Below, piece after piece: positions 7,384 through 13,328 of a stretch of 47,283 nt of DNA. The notes beneath the pieces were generated by a model, which was not told the DNA's origin, did no database searches, and saw only the letters and a list, made by a program, of their open reading frames with translations. Origin of the DNA: Polytrichum commune. Its lineage: Eukaryota; Streptophyta; Polytrichopsida; Polytrichales; Polytrichaceae. Positions within the stretch are counted from its first letter, which is position 1; each line of letters starts with the position of its first letter. The stretch covers positions 1-47,283 of the forward strand of contig CATNTY010000004.1 in the NCBI GenBank assembly GCA_950295325.1. Reading direction: 5' to 3'. Position numbers and translations under genes: made by a program.

Positions 7384-7553
7384 GGGATTGATGTGCTCCG
7401 GGGTAAGCGTCTATGGAAGGCCTCGACACCATCGAGCAGCAGTAGCAGATCGTGCGCCTTGGCCCGCGATCGCTCGAGCTGGGCGATCGTCTGCTTGGCG
7501 ACTTGCTCGCGCACCATTCGGATGGTCACGGCGTCTTCACCGAAACCACTCAC
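7371..7553 (-). CDS. Hypothetical 60-residue protein
   Basis: 60 aa from a GTG in a GTGA overlap with the upstream stop. Mostly helical: MVREQVAKQTIAQLERSRAK then DLLLLLDGVEAFHRR. It lies between the two paralogous genes 7147-7383 and 7550-7798. No family recognised. Confidence 0.6.
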   Translation of the reverse strand: MSGFGEDAVTIRMVREQVAKQTIAQLERSRAKAHDLLLLLDGVEAFHRRLPRSTSIPCPS

Positions 7554-7798
7554 GACAGCTGCTCGCTGGCCGAACATTCGATCTCGCACCCCGGCGGGCT
7601 GATCCCGGGGTCGAGCACCATCTGCAGGCAGGCGCCGACGTCGGGCCTCCTGCGCGTGCCAAGGTAGCAGCAGACCTGCCAGCGGGTGTAAGGGCCTGTG
7701 TCGCCCTGCAGGCGCTCCACGGCGGCGTCACGAAGGGCGCGGGGGTCAAAGACCTCGACATCCATGGTGACCCGGTAGGAGGCCGTCTTGATGGCCAT
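7550..7798 (-). CDS. Hypothetical protein, paralogue of 7147-7383
   Basis: 82 aa from the ATG at 7798 (AGGAG at 9 bases); ATGs at 7804 and 7831 are in frame but badly spaced from the ribosome site. It shares the end motif GACLQMVLDPGISPPGCEI with its paralogue. It is the first gene after the terminator at 7871-7906 and follows a recurring leader motif, so it probably opens a transcription unit running to 4541. Confidence 0.7.
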   Translation of the reverse strand: MAIKTASYRVTMDVEVFDPRALRDAAVERLQGDTGPYTRWQVCCYLGTRRRPDVGACLQMVLDPGISPPGCEIECSASEQLS

Positions 7799-7808
7799 AT
7801 CCATTGTC

Positions 7809-7820
7809 TCCTGTGGTAGG
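7809..7820 (-). promoter_or_regulatory. Leader motif CCTACCACAGGA
   Basis: On the minus strand this 12-mer ends in the ribosome binding site of the gene at 7550-7798. It matches 11 of 12 bases of identical motifs at 9236-9247 and 13202-13213. A TTGATG (7850-7855) and TATGCC (7827-7832), 17 bases apart, lie upstream as a weak promoter candidate. Confidence 0.45.
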
Positions 7821-7870
7821 ATATTCGGCATAGTTTAATGTGCGGGGGGCATCAAGCGCCATGCCGGTTC

Positions 7871-7906
7871 AAAAAAGGGCCAGCTCGCCGATTGGTGAAC
7901 TGGCCC
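7871..7906 (-). terminator. Rho-independent terminator, minus strand
   Basis: On the minus strand GGGCCAG pairs with CTGGCCC (7877-7883 with 7900-7906, 16-base loop) and is followed directly by six T (7876-7871). It separates the transcripts of 7970-8155 and upstream genes from the unit starting at 7798. Confidence 0.8.
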
Positions 7907-7969
7907 AGGCGAAAAAGGTCGTGGTCGCCGAGGAACCGCTCGGCGTCGGTTTTCCCCAAGCGGGGAAAC

Positions 7970-8155
7970 TCAGATTTCTTCCTCGATTGTGATCACCCGG
8001 AACAGCGGCAGCGCGCAGCACCGCGGATTGCCCGCGCGCGCTGCCAGCCACGCCCGCGCGGCGGCCTCACTGTCGAACCCGCAGACCGGGCGACCAGCCG
8101 GGCTGCGCGCCTCGAAGTGCTCACGCCGATTGCCAGAGGCGAGGATGCTGCCCAT
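7970..8155 (-). CDS. Hypothetical 61-residue protein
   Basis: 61 aa, ATG two bases after the upstream stop. Sequence features: AGRPVCGFDSEAAARAWLAA, a helix after a short strand, then NPRCCALPLFRVITIEEEI. The pattern is like small alpha/beta accessory proteins of phages in which a strand, helix and strand alternate. It is the last gene before the terminator at 7871-7906. Confidence 0.65.
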   Translation of the reverse strand: MGSILASGNRREHFEARSPAGRPVCGFDSEAAARAWLAARAGNPRCCALPLFRVITIEEEI

Positions 8156-8157
8156 CG

Positions 8158-8469
8158 CTATGGCACCTCGACCAGGTCGGGGATCGCCGGCGCGCCGTTG
8201 AGCAGCCGGATCGTCTCTTCGTCCTCGGCGTCGCGCTCGTGCGAAGCGATCTTCGTGAAGGCTGCGGCATCATAAATGCCGTGGAGCCGCCACTCGGCGA
8301 GTCCCAAGAATTGGTGGATATCCAAGCAAGCCACGCATCGAGACACAACCACATCGGCGACCGTGCTGACCGAACCAGCCGCGGGGCCGATCATAACCCC
8401 ATGCAAGTCCTGCCAGCCCTTGTCGTTGACGCAAAGCGCTCGGTCGCCAGGTTTCCAATCGTCAGCCAT
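8158..8469 (-). CDS. Hypothetical beta-barrel-like protein
   Basis: 103 aa with GAGGAGGG 6 bases before the ATG. The N-terminus WKPGDRALCVND followed by a Gly/Pro-spaced strand pattern is what I expect of a small SH3/KOW-type barrel. The C-terminal third is acidic (DAEDEETIRLL). Such proteins are frequent among early phage genes, but I cannot name a function. Confidence 0.7.
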   Translation of the reverse strand: MADDWKPGDRALCVNDKGWQDLHGVMIGPAAGSVSTVADVVVSRCVACLDIHQFLGLAEWRLHGIYDAAAFTKIASHERDAEDEETIRLLNGAPAIPDLVEVP

Positions 8470-8479
8470 TTTGCCCTCC

Positions 8480-8566
8480 TCAGATTTCCATGATCACGCG
8501 AAAGCGATAACTCCGCAGCGACAGCAACTCCTCGCGCCCGCTCATGTCCACCGCGTTGCGCCGCAC
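8480..8566 (-). CDS. Possible 28-residue ORF (start uncertain)
   Basis: The same frame as the gene at 8618-9229 stays open for 45 codons after its TGA and reads like coding sequence (GREELLSLRSYRFRV). The first usable start is a GTG at 8566 with a poorly spaced GAGG; an ATG at 8545 is the alternative. It ends just before the ribosome site of the 8158-8469 gene. It may be a mini-gene, a readthrough extension or a decayed gene end. Confidence 0.3.
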   Translation of the reverse strand: MRRNAVDMSGREELLSLRSYRFRVIMEI

Positions 8567-8617
8567 CGCCCAGCGATCCTCGCGCAGCGGCGCGGGCCGG
8601 CGCGGAGGGTGGTAGTG

Positions 8618-9229
8618 TCAGCCCTCTCCATCGTCGACCTCCGCCCAGCGGAATGCCAGTCCGGCCGGATCGATCGCCTCGACCGTCAGGATGAATTCGC
8701 GGACCTTGCCGCCGACGATGATCTGCATTGTCGGCCGCCGCTTGGGCCAGCCACTCTCGTCGATCGGCGACTCCACCTCGATCTCCGCCGCCTTCGGGCG
8801 CTCCTGCGCGCGCCAGGCCTTCATCCACGCAGGCATGTCGCCGCCGGCCCGCTCGGCCTCGCGCTCCATGGCGACCAGGTCAAGTGTCGCGACATTCTCG
8901 TCGATTTGCTTCGGCCAATCGAACCGCCATTCATCCGTCAGCGATGCATCTAATTCGAATAGCGATTCGACCATGGCGATCCACGCCCGCTGTTGTGCCG
9001 GGTAGTCGGGGGAGGTTTCCTCGGCAAATTCGGGCAGGTTCGTACGCCTGATCTGCTTCCGCATAACGCAAAGGTTGTAGCAGATGTTAAACGCCAGGCT
9101 CGAAGAATAGCTTTGCGATCCGGTCTCCGTAAGGGCGTGATGCAGGTCGCCTATGCGTTCACGCATCTTGTCGATCAGCGCGATCGCGGCCCCCTTGGTC
9201 ATGGGCGCTGCAGGTTTAGGGTCTTCCAT
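8618..9229 (-). CDS. Hypothetical protein
   Basis: 203 aa; GGAGG precedes the ATG. The N-terminal half is helical, with IALIDKMRERIGDLHHAL and a Cys-containing AFNICYNLCVMRKQI. The C-terminal part, MQIIVGGKVREFILTVEAID, looks like a beta-sheet. A recurring leader motif and a TATAAT lie directly upstream, so it probably heads a transcript. No family recognised. Confidence 0.7.
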   Translation of the reverse strand: MEDPKPAAPMTKGAAIALIDKMRERIGDLHHALTETGSQSYSSSLAFNICYNLCVMRKQIRRTNLPEFAEETSPDYPAQQRAWIAMVESLFELDASLTDEWRFDWPKQIDENVATLDLVAMEREAERAGGDMPAWMKAWRAQERPKAAEIEVESPIDESGWPKRRPTMQIIVGGKVREFILTVEAIDPAGLAFRWAEVDDGEG

Positions 9230-9235
9230 ATTTCC

Positions 9236-9264
9236 TCCGGTGGTAGGCTGAAATGCATATTATA
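9236..9264 (-). promoter_or_regulatory. Leader motif and -10 box upstream of 8618-9229
   Basis: On the minus strand a perfect TATAAT (9264-9259) is followed by CCTACCACCGGA (9247-9236), which merges with the ribosome binding site GGAGG. No good -35 box is seen at 17 bases. The 12-mer is identical to the one at 13202-13213. Confidence 0.5.
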
Positions 9265-9288
9265 CTGTGCGGCGGGAAGTCCAGCGCA

Positions 9289-9480
9289 TTAATAGTCCCA
9301 AGGTTTGCGGTTGGGATCGATCGACAGCGACCATTCCTCGTTCCAGCCCATCGACCATTCGATATGCGGGACCGGAGGCTGGGCGGGGTAAGGGTTCGCG
9401 GCGTGCGGGCGCCCGGTATGGAAGGCGCGCCGACCCTCCACGCGCTCAGGGGCCAACACCGGGGCGTCCCAGGCGGTCAC
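9289..9480 (-). CDS. Rmf-like small protein
   Basis: 63 aa from a GTG overlapping the upstream stop. The pattern AFHTGRPHAANPYP followed by HIEWSMGWNEEW matches the short phage proteins related to ribosome modulation factor, in which a Gly-spaced helix precedes NP and a W-x-x-GW motif. Known Rmf dimerises ribosomes; that this protein does so is not shown. It ends before a promoter-like TATAAT. Confidence 0.55.
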   Translation of the reverse strand: MTAWDAPVLAPERVEGRRAFHTGRPHAANPYPAQPPVPHIEWSMGWNEEWSLSIDPNRKPWDY

Positions 9481-10064
9481 GACGCCGGCAGCGCAGCGAA
9501 GACGGCCGCTAGGCGCTCGTCGACCCGGCGCTTGACCTCCTCCTCGATCTTGTCATCGAGCCGCTTCTCGATGGCGGCGGGGGTGCGCTCCTCGATCGCG
9601 CCGAGCAGCCGCTCGGTCTCCCGGTCTAGCTTATCGCTGGCAGCCTTGGTGACCATTTCGAACCGCTCGCGCGCGTGCTTGTCGGCATCGAACATCAGGC
9701 CAGCGACCATCTGGGTGAAGGTGCGGATATACTCTTTGACCACCGGGGCGAAAGCTTGGTCCAGCTTCGCCCGCGTGACCTTGGTCGGCACGAAGGGGTG
9801 CCCAGTGCCATAGGCGCCGTTGCTCCGCACCAGATCGTTCAATACCTTCTCGAGCGAAAGCCGGATGAGGTTGGCCGTCTCCTGCTCCCGCACGATGGCC
9901 TGCATCATCTCGGGCTCGATCATCGAGATGACGGCCTTGGCGTCCCTCAGCACCAGCTTGCGCACGACCTCGGCGACGCACGCCTGGGTGAGCTGCAGCT
10001 TGAAGTCGGGATCGTCCTCGATCAGGCGCCGCAGCGCCGGCGTATCGATGCGCAATAGGTTCAT
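9477..10064 (-). CDS. Hypothetical helical protein
   Basis: 195 aa, ATG at 10064 in an ATGA overlap with the HNH gene. It is almost entirely helical and charged: VTKAASDKLDRETERLLGAI and IEKRLDDKIEEEVKRRVDER suggest a coiled coil in the last 80 residues. The in-frame upstream extension to 10175 is antisense-like noise inside the HNH gene. Function unknown. Confidence 0.7.
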   Translation of the reverse strand: MNLLRIDTPALRRLIEDDPDFKLQLTQACVAEVVRKLVLRDAKAVISMIEPEMMQAIVREQETANLIRLSLEKVLNDLVRSNGAYGTGHPFVPTKVTRAKLDQAFAPVVKEYIRTFTQMVAGLMFDADKHARERFEMVTKAASDKLDRETERLLGAIEERTPAAIEKRLDDKIEEEVKRRVDERLAAVFAALPAS

Positions 10065-10561
10065 GGCAAGATATCCTGGTGAATGTTGTGGTGGCAGCGC
10101 GAGCAAAGCCAACTGACTTCTAGCGGCTTCGAGTAATCGGAATGGTGGCCGTTTATCCGACCGCCGGCGCCGCATCCTTGGCAGTTCTTTGGTTTGATGA
10201 TTGCCCCAGCCCTGACGGCGATATTCAAGGTTTTATGAGCGGCGTGCTTTTCGGGGTTAGCCGCCAGCCACTTCACATGCCCGCGCCGAAGCGCCACCTT
10301 GCCCGCATCGGTTTTCGCATAAGCCTTTCGTGCCTCGACCCGGTGTTGAGCCGCATCCCGCTTGCGTCGCTTCTCAACCTCGGGCTCCGAGGATTGATAT
10401 CGCCGGCGTGTGGCGACCCCCTTTTCGCTGGTGACATGTTTGTGCTTCGCCGCTTTCGAGCGCTCCGGGTTCTGCTCACGCCACCGTGCGGTCCGGTTGG
10501 CCGCACAGCGCTTGCAGCGTCCGGGTGGCCGTTCAGATCCGCAAGTGCCGCAAATCTTCAT
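10061..10561 (-). CDS. HNH-type endonuclease, free-standing
   Basis: 166 aa from the ATG at 10561. The N-terminus has two CxxC pairs (ICGTCG, RCKRC) that can bind zinc. The C-terminal 45 residues form an HNH core: CQGCG, GRINGHHSDYSKPLEV, then WLCSRCHHNIHQD, with the metal-binding and general-base His residues present. A long basic helical region lies between. It resembles phage HNH nucleases that act as mobile elements or in packaging; the setting, inside a block of small genes far from terminase, favours a homing-type or host-DNA-degrading role. Confidence 0.8.
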   Translation of the reverse strand: MKICGTCGSERPPGRCKRCAANRTARWREQNPERSKAAKHKHVTSEKGVATRRRYQSSEPEVEKRRKRDAAQHRVEARKAYAKTDAGKVALRRGHVKWLAANPEKHAAHKTLNIAVRAGAIIKPKNCQGCGAGGRINGHHSDYSKPLEVSWLCSRCHHNIHQDILP

Positions 10562-10881
10562 GCCGGTAGCACCAGCTTGACCGTCGCCAGCGAGAGCTCG
10601 AACGCCTCGCCGTGCTCGTCGATGGCGGTGACCCGGTGCGCGTTGGCTTGGATCTCCTTGACCTGGATCGACTGGCGCTGGCCATCCGCCAGGCAGCCAT
10701 AGACGCGGATGCCGGAGCCCGAGCGCTTGGCGCTCCAATTGTAGATCGTGTTCATTTTAGAGGTCTCCTGGGTTGAAAGCTTGGGAAGCGGGCAGGTTTC
10801 GCGAGGCGTCTCGCACCCATAGAACCCGCAATTACCGGCGGGGCCGGCACCACATTTCCGGCACCGGTCGCTGCGCCTCAC
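10558..10881 (-). CDS. Cys-rich N-terminus fused to small hypothetical protein
   Basis: 107 aa if it starts at the GTG at 10881 (GTGA overlap with the upstream stop). The first ~30 residues hold CRKCGAG, NCGFYGC and ETCPLP, a likely zinc ribbon. An in-frame ATG at 10755 has AGGAG at 9 bases and would give a 65-residue protein beginning MNTIYNWSAKRSGSGIRV. Both products may be made. The second part looks like a small beta protein ending LSLATVKLVLPA. Function unknown. Confidence 0.6.
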   Translation of the reverse strand: MRRSDRCRKCGAGPAGNCGFYGCETPRETCPLPKLSTQETSKMNTIYNWSAKRSGSGIRVYGCLADGQRQSIQVKEIQANAHRVTAIDEHGEAFELSLATVKLVLPA

Positions 10882-11048
10882 GGCTTCACCGCGCAATCGG
10901 TGCAGACCCGCACGCCGGCGCCCGCCTGCACGTAGAGCTCGTCCATGCCGATCTGCTTGCCGCAGTCGCACTTGACGTTGTAGGCGTAATTCCGCCGCAG
11001 GGGCATGCCCTTATAGCGTCCGATCTGGGCGGTCTTCGCGAGTGCCAT
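10878..11048 (-). CDS. Zinc-ribbon mini-protein
   Basis: 56 aa, GGAG 5 bases before the ATG at 11048. CDCGKQIG and VCTDCAVKP supply four Cys for a zinc ribbon. The basic N-terminus (IGRYKGMPLRRNYAY) could bind nucleic acid. The longer open frame upstream overlaps another gene and lacks a ribosome site. Confidence 0.65.
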   Translation of the reverse strand: MALAKTAQIGRYKGMPLRRNYAYNVKCDCGKQIGMDELYVQAGAGVRVCTDCAVKP

Positions 11049-11058
11049 GGGATCTCCT

Positions 11059-11388
11059 CTAGGCCGGGGTGGAAGTGTTGAGCGCGGCGCGCAGCGCGAC
11101 CAAGGCGGGCTCGATGTCTGGGCCGCCGTAAGGCACGCCATGAATGCGGCTCATGACGATCGCGCTGTCGATGTGGGGCTTCGCCTCATCGAGCAGGTCG
11201 ACCAGATCCTGTGCATGCTGGCGCAGCAGCGCATGATCCTGCCGCGCGGCCGCCTGCTCAGCGAGGTTCGTCCGCAGCGCGCCCTCGTACTTGGCGATGC
11301 AGGCCTTGAGTGCGATGCTGTAGCGGTCACCGATGCGGTCGTATTCCGCGATCAGCGACAGCAGCTCCTCGGTCATGATGGTGCTCAC
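11059..11388 (-). CDS. Hypothetical helical protein
   Basis: 109 aa from a GTG in a GTGA overlap with the upstream gene. Helical throughout, with MTEELLSLIAEYDRIGDRYS and LRQHAQDLVDLLDEAKPHI. No motif recognised. Confidence 0.65.
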   Translation of the reverse strand: MSTIMTEELLSLIAEYDRIGDRYSIALKACIAKYEGALRTNLAEQAAARQDHALLRQHAQDLVDLLDEAKPHIDSAIVMSRIHGVPYGGPDIEPALVALRAALNTSTPA

Positions 11389-11798
11389 CGGGGTTTCCCC
11401 TTCGCGTAGTCGGGCCAGTACGAGTTCCACGGCAGCAGCCCGGCAGCCACGCCACCATCGTAGAGCGTGGCGAGCTCTATGCTCCCCAGATCCTTCTGCA
11501 TCACTTGATTGCCCAGGCAGCCAGCGGCGAAGATCAGCTCGCGGCGGTCACGCGCCGGGCTCAGCAGCCGAGCAACACGCTTGAGCCCCTCGTGGCCGTC
11601 GCAGTTGGCGAGGGTCAGTGGCTGGGGCGCCTCCAAGCGAGCGATCAGGTCGGGCAGCCCTCGGCAGTCTTCGAGCAGCGCCTGGACGGTGTCGGCCCCG
11701 CTGTCGGCATAGTTCTCATGCTCCGGGTCGGTCATATCGATCACGCCCTGGACGGTGCGCAGCATAGCGAGGATCTCGCGGTCGGTCGGTCGGGTCAA
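11385..11798 (-). CDS. Hypothetical protein
   Basis: 137 aa from a TTG at 11798 (AGGAG upstream, overlapping the previous stop as TTGA). Sequence landmarks are RPTDREILAMLRTVQGVID, an acidic EHENYADSG, and a C-terminal Trp/Tyr-rich end (LPWNSYWPDYAKG). The frame upstream of 11798 is noise within the next gene. Function unknown. Confidence 0.6.
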   Translation of the reverse strand: MTRPTDREILAMLRTVQGVIDMTDPEHENYADSGADTVQALLEDCRGLPDLIARLEAPQPLTLANCDGHEGLKRVARLLSPARDRRELIFAAGCLGNQVMQKDLGSIELATLYDGGVAAGLLPWNSYWPDYAKGKPR

Positions 11799-12040
11799 AA
11801 TAGCTCTCCTGGTCTGGGGGCAACCCGCGGGGCCGGCGGGCACTCGTTGGGGTGGACGATGAAGCCGCGGGCGGTCAGCCCAGCGACGCCGTGGACGGTC
11901 TGGCAGCATCGCCCGCAGGTCGCGGTACCGCGCAGGCCGCTATGGGCGACGAGCGGCGCCAGCGCGGCCTCGTGGTCGAACAGCGTGACCGTTGCCATGT
12001 CGTCGCTCATGACGCCGGCAGCGCGTTGGTAAACGGTCAC
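11795..12040 (-). CDS. Cys-containing hypothetical protein
   Basis: 81 aa from a GTG at 12040 overlapping the upstream TGA; the ATG at 12010 is the alternative. TATCGRCCQTVHGVAG and HPNECPPAP provide Cys/His that may bind zinc. It is translationally coupled at both ends. Function unknown. Confidence 0.6.
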   Translation of the reverse strand: MTVYQRAAGVMSDDMATVTLFDHEAALAPLVAHSGLRGTATCGRCCQTVHGVAGLTARGFIVHPNECPPAPRVAPRPGELF

Positions 12041-12213
12041 GCCTGCTGTTCCCGGTTCATCGCGTCCGCGCGGCCGCTGGCGAGCCCAGCCTTCGAGAAG
12101 CGCGTGACGATCGCCCCGGTGGCGGTATCCACCACCGCGAAGGGGATCAGTCGGCACCGCCGATCGGGGCGGTGCGCGGCGGCGTAGCGATGCTGTGTCA
12201 TGGTCATGGTCAT
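12037..12213 (-). CDS. Hypothetical 58-residue protein
   Basis: 58 aa from an ATG at 12213 that overlaps the upstream stop (ATGA); ATGs at 12207 and 12201 are in frame. The core FAVVDTATGAIVTRFSKAGL followed by SGRADAMNRE is a strand-turn-strand-helix pattern seen in many very small phage and alphaproteobacterial proteins. It ends in a GTGA overlap with the next gene. Function unknown. Confidence 0.65.
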   Translation of the reverse strand: MTMTMTQHRYAAAHRPDRRCRLIPFAVVDTATGAIVTRFSKAGLASGRADAMNREQQA

Positions 12214-12449
12214 AATCCATCCTCGTGATCTTCGCCGGTGGTCCGCATGCTCAGCGCGATCCGCCCCGCCGGGATCGCCGACGGGTTCGCGCGGTCAACC
12301 ACCTTCGGCGCGCGCGCCCCAGCCTTGACGAGCTGCTTCTTGACCGACGAGACGCTCCGGCCGAGCCGCTTCGCGATCACCGGCGCGATCAGCCCCGCCC
12401 GCTTCATACCGACCGCGATCGCGCGCTCCTCGGGGGTCCACTGCTTCAT
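12210..12449 (-). CDS. Myb/GcrA-like helix-turn-helix protein
   Basis: 79 aa, CCGGAGGAATT before the ATG. Residues 4-37 read WTPEERAIAVGMKRAGLIAP then IAKRLGRSVSSVKKQLVKAG, a compact helix-turn-helix like the N-terminal domain of GcrA and other Myb/SANT-type proteins. DNA binding is likely; a regulator of this cassette or of host genes is inference. Coupled by ATGA overlaps at both ends. Confidence 0.7.
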   Translation of the reverse strand: MKQWTPEERAIAVGMKRAGLIAPVIAKRLGRSVSSVKKQLVKAGARAPKVVDRANPSAIPAGRIALSMRTTGEDHEDGL

Positions 12450-12634
12450 AATTCCTCCGGCGTGATCTGCGGGCATCCAGCGGCGATGTAGTCGCGCCAC
12501 AGCCCCTTGGCCTCCCACGAGTAATTCCCGCACGCGCCAACCGCCGCTTGGGCAATACCCCAGCGCGCGGCCGGACGCCGCCGCGCCGCGGTGCGCGCGA
12601 TCGCCTCGGCAGCGTCCCTGAGCGGATCGATCAC
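12446..12634 (-). CDS. Hypothetical 62-residue protein
   Basis: 62 aa from a GTG in a GTGA overlap with the pilin-like gene. An N-terminal amphipathic helix (PLRDAAEAIARTAARRR) is followed by a Trp-containing segment (NYSWEAKGLWRDYIAAG). No family recognised. Confidence 0.6.
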   Translation of the reverse strand: MIDPLRDAAEAIARTAARRRPAARWGIAQAAVGACGNYSWEAKGLWRDYIAAGCPQITPEEL

Positions 12635-12828
12635 TGACCGGGGCTGCGCTTGAAGGGCGGGTACAGCGGCGATTCGACTGTGGGGGACGTCGCCGCGTTC
12701 GCGAATGTTGCCTTGATCTGGGCGGCGATCGGCGCGCCGAAGAATATCACCACCCCAGCGATCATGGCTATAAGCAGACCGTATTCGATCGCGGTGGCCC
12801 CGGCGGTGTCGTGGAACAATCTGACCAT
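12631..12828 (-). CDS. Flp/Fap-type (type IVb) pilin homologue
   Basis: 65 aa. A ten-residue leader, MVRLFHDTAG, ends in Gly and is followed by ATAIEYGLLIAMIAGVVIFF: the prepilin cleavage motif of Flp pilins, with Glu at +5 and Tyr at +6 of the mature form and a hydrophobic N-terminal helix. The next segment, IAAQIKATFANAA, also matches the family. A ~20-residue Pro/Ser-rich tail (TSPTVESPLYPPFKRSPGQ) is extra. In bacteria Flp pilins form Tad pili, receptors for some alphaproteobacterial phages. No Tad assembly or prepilin peptidase genes are present here, so processing would depend on the host. It lies inside the minus-strand cassette, coupled to the next gene. Confidence 0.8.
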   Translation of the reverse strand: MVRLFHDTAGATAIEYGLLIAMIAGVVIFFGAPIAAQIKATFANAATSPTVESPLYPPFKRSPGQ

Positions 12829-12831
12829 CGC

Positions 12832-13011
12832 TCAGCGACCCACCAGCATGTCGACGTTCACCGTTGAGGTGGGCTCGAAGCGCTGGCCGGTACGAGCGAC
12901 GATTGTGACCCGACCCTTTTCCTCGTCGTCGATGGCAAACCACTCGAAGGTGCTGTCGCCTTCGTCCTGCCATTCCGGCTTAATCTTGATTCGGTCGCCA
13001 GCTTTGATCAT
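12832..13011 (-). CDS. Small KOW/SH3-like protein
   Basis: 59 aa; the ATG at 13011 has GGAG 8 bases upstream. IKAGDRIKIKPEWQDEGD, VTIVARTGQRF and a final VNVDMLVGR suggest a five-strand barrel like those of KOW-type proteins. The frame stays open upstream to 13200 but that part does not look coding. It is the first clear gene of the minus-strand cassette. Confidence 0.65.
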   Translation of the reverse strand: MIKAGDRIKIKPEWQDEGDSTFEWFAIDDEEKGRVTIVARTGQRFEPTSTVNVDMLVGR

Positions 13012-13073
13012 CGTCTTGTCTCCGGGTAGTAAAGCCGGTTGCGTCCGGCTCCATTGGCATAGCGCGCTGTGCC

Positions 13074-13151
13074 TTACCAAATCGTAAACGGCAATACTGA
13101 AATATACACAGCCAGCGAAATCACGCACATTACAGTGTGCTTGCGCAGCAT
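13074..13151 (-). CDS. Possible 25-residue membrane peptide
   Basis: ATG at 13151 preceded by AGGGGCGACGTGG, then MLRKHTVMCVISLAVYISVL and four more residues. A short basic head followed by one hydrophobic helix fits a single-pass membrane micro-protein, or a leader peptide for the cassette. There is no homology evidence. Confidence 0.35.
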   Translation of the reverse strand: MLRKHTVMCVISLAVYISVLPFTIW

Positions 13152-13201
13152 CCACGTCGCCCCTATAGCCGTTCGGCTGGCGCGTAATCCACGGCAGCAC
13201 T

Positions 13202-13213
13202 TCCGGTGGTAGG
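13202..13213 (-). promoter_or_regulatory. Leader motif CCTACCACCGGA
   Basis: Minus-strand 12-mer identical to that at 9236-9247. Here no TATAAT precedes it and the nearest confident start codon is 190 bases downstream, so its role may be as an operator or RNA element rather than only a ribosome site. Confidence 0.4.
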
Positions 13214-13218
13214 AAGTC

Positions 13219-13256
13219 GGCGGCCTGGGACTGGCGGCTTCAGGCCCCAGGCCGCC
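13219..13256. terminator. Strong GC hairpin in divergent region
   Basis: GGCGGCCTGGG (13219-13229) pairs perfectly with CCCAGGCCGCC (13246-13256) across a 16-base loop. No T-tract follows on either strand. It lies between the divergent minus-strand cassette and the methyltransferase, so it may block readthrough or act as an operator. The rest of 13012-13328 holds the micro-ORF, the leader motif and the promoter below. Confidence 0.5.
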
Positions 13257-13267
13257 ATTCCTGCCCC

Positions 13268-13296
13268 TTGAACCATTCTCCCGCTGCCATCATAAG
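13268..13296 (+). promoter_or_regulatory. Sigma70-like promoter for ParB-methyltransferase
   Basis: TTGAAC (13268-13273), a 17-base spacer, then CATAAG (13291-13296), about 33 bases before the ATG at 13329. Five of six and four of six bases match the consensus. Confidence 0.5.
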
Positions 13297-13328
13297 CGCG
13301 CCAGGGCGCCTCGCCCGGGGGATCACCA

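Noticed and set aside
6410-7602. Long plus-strand ORFs opposite the minus-strand cassette
   Set aside because: They cross many minus-strand gene borders that are themselves supported by stop-start overlaps.
12832-13200. Longer start (GTG at 13200) for the KOW-like protein
   Set aside because: The extra 63 residues do not look coding, and the ATG at 13011 has a well placed GGAG.
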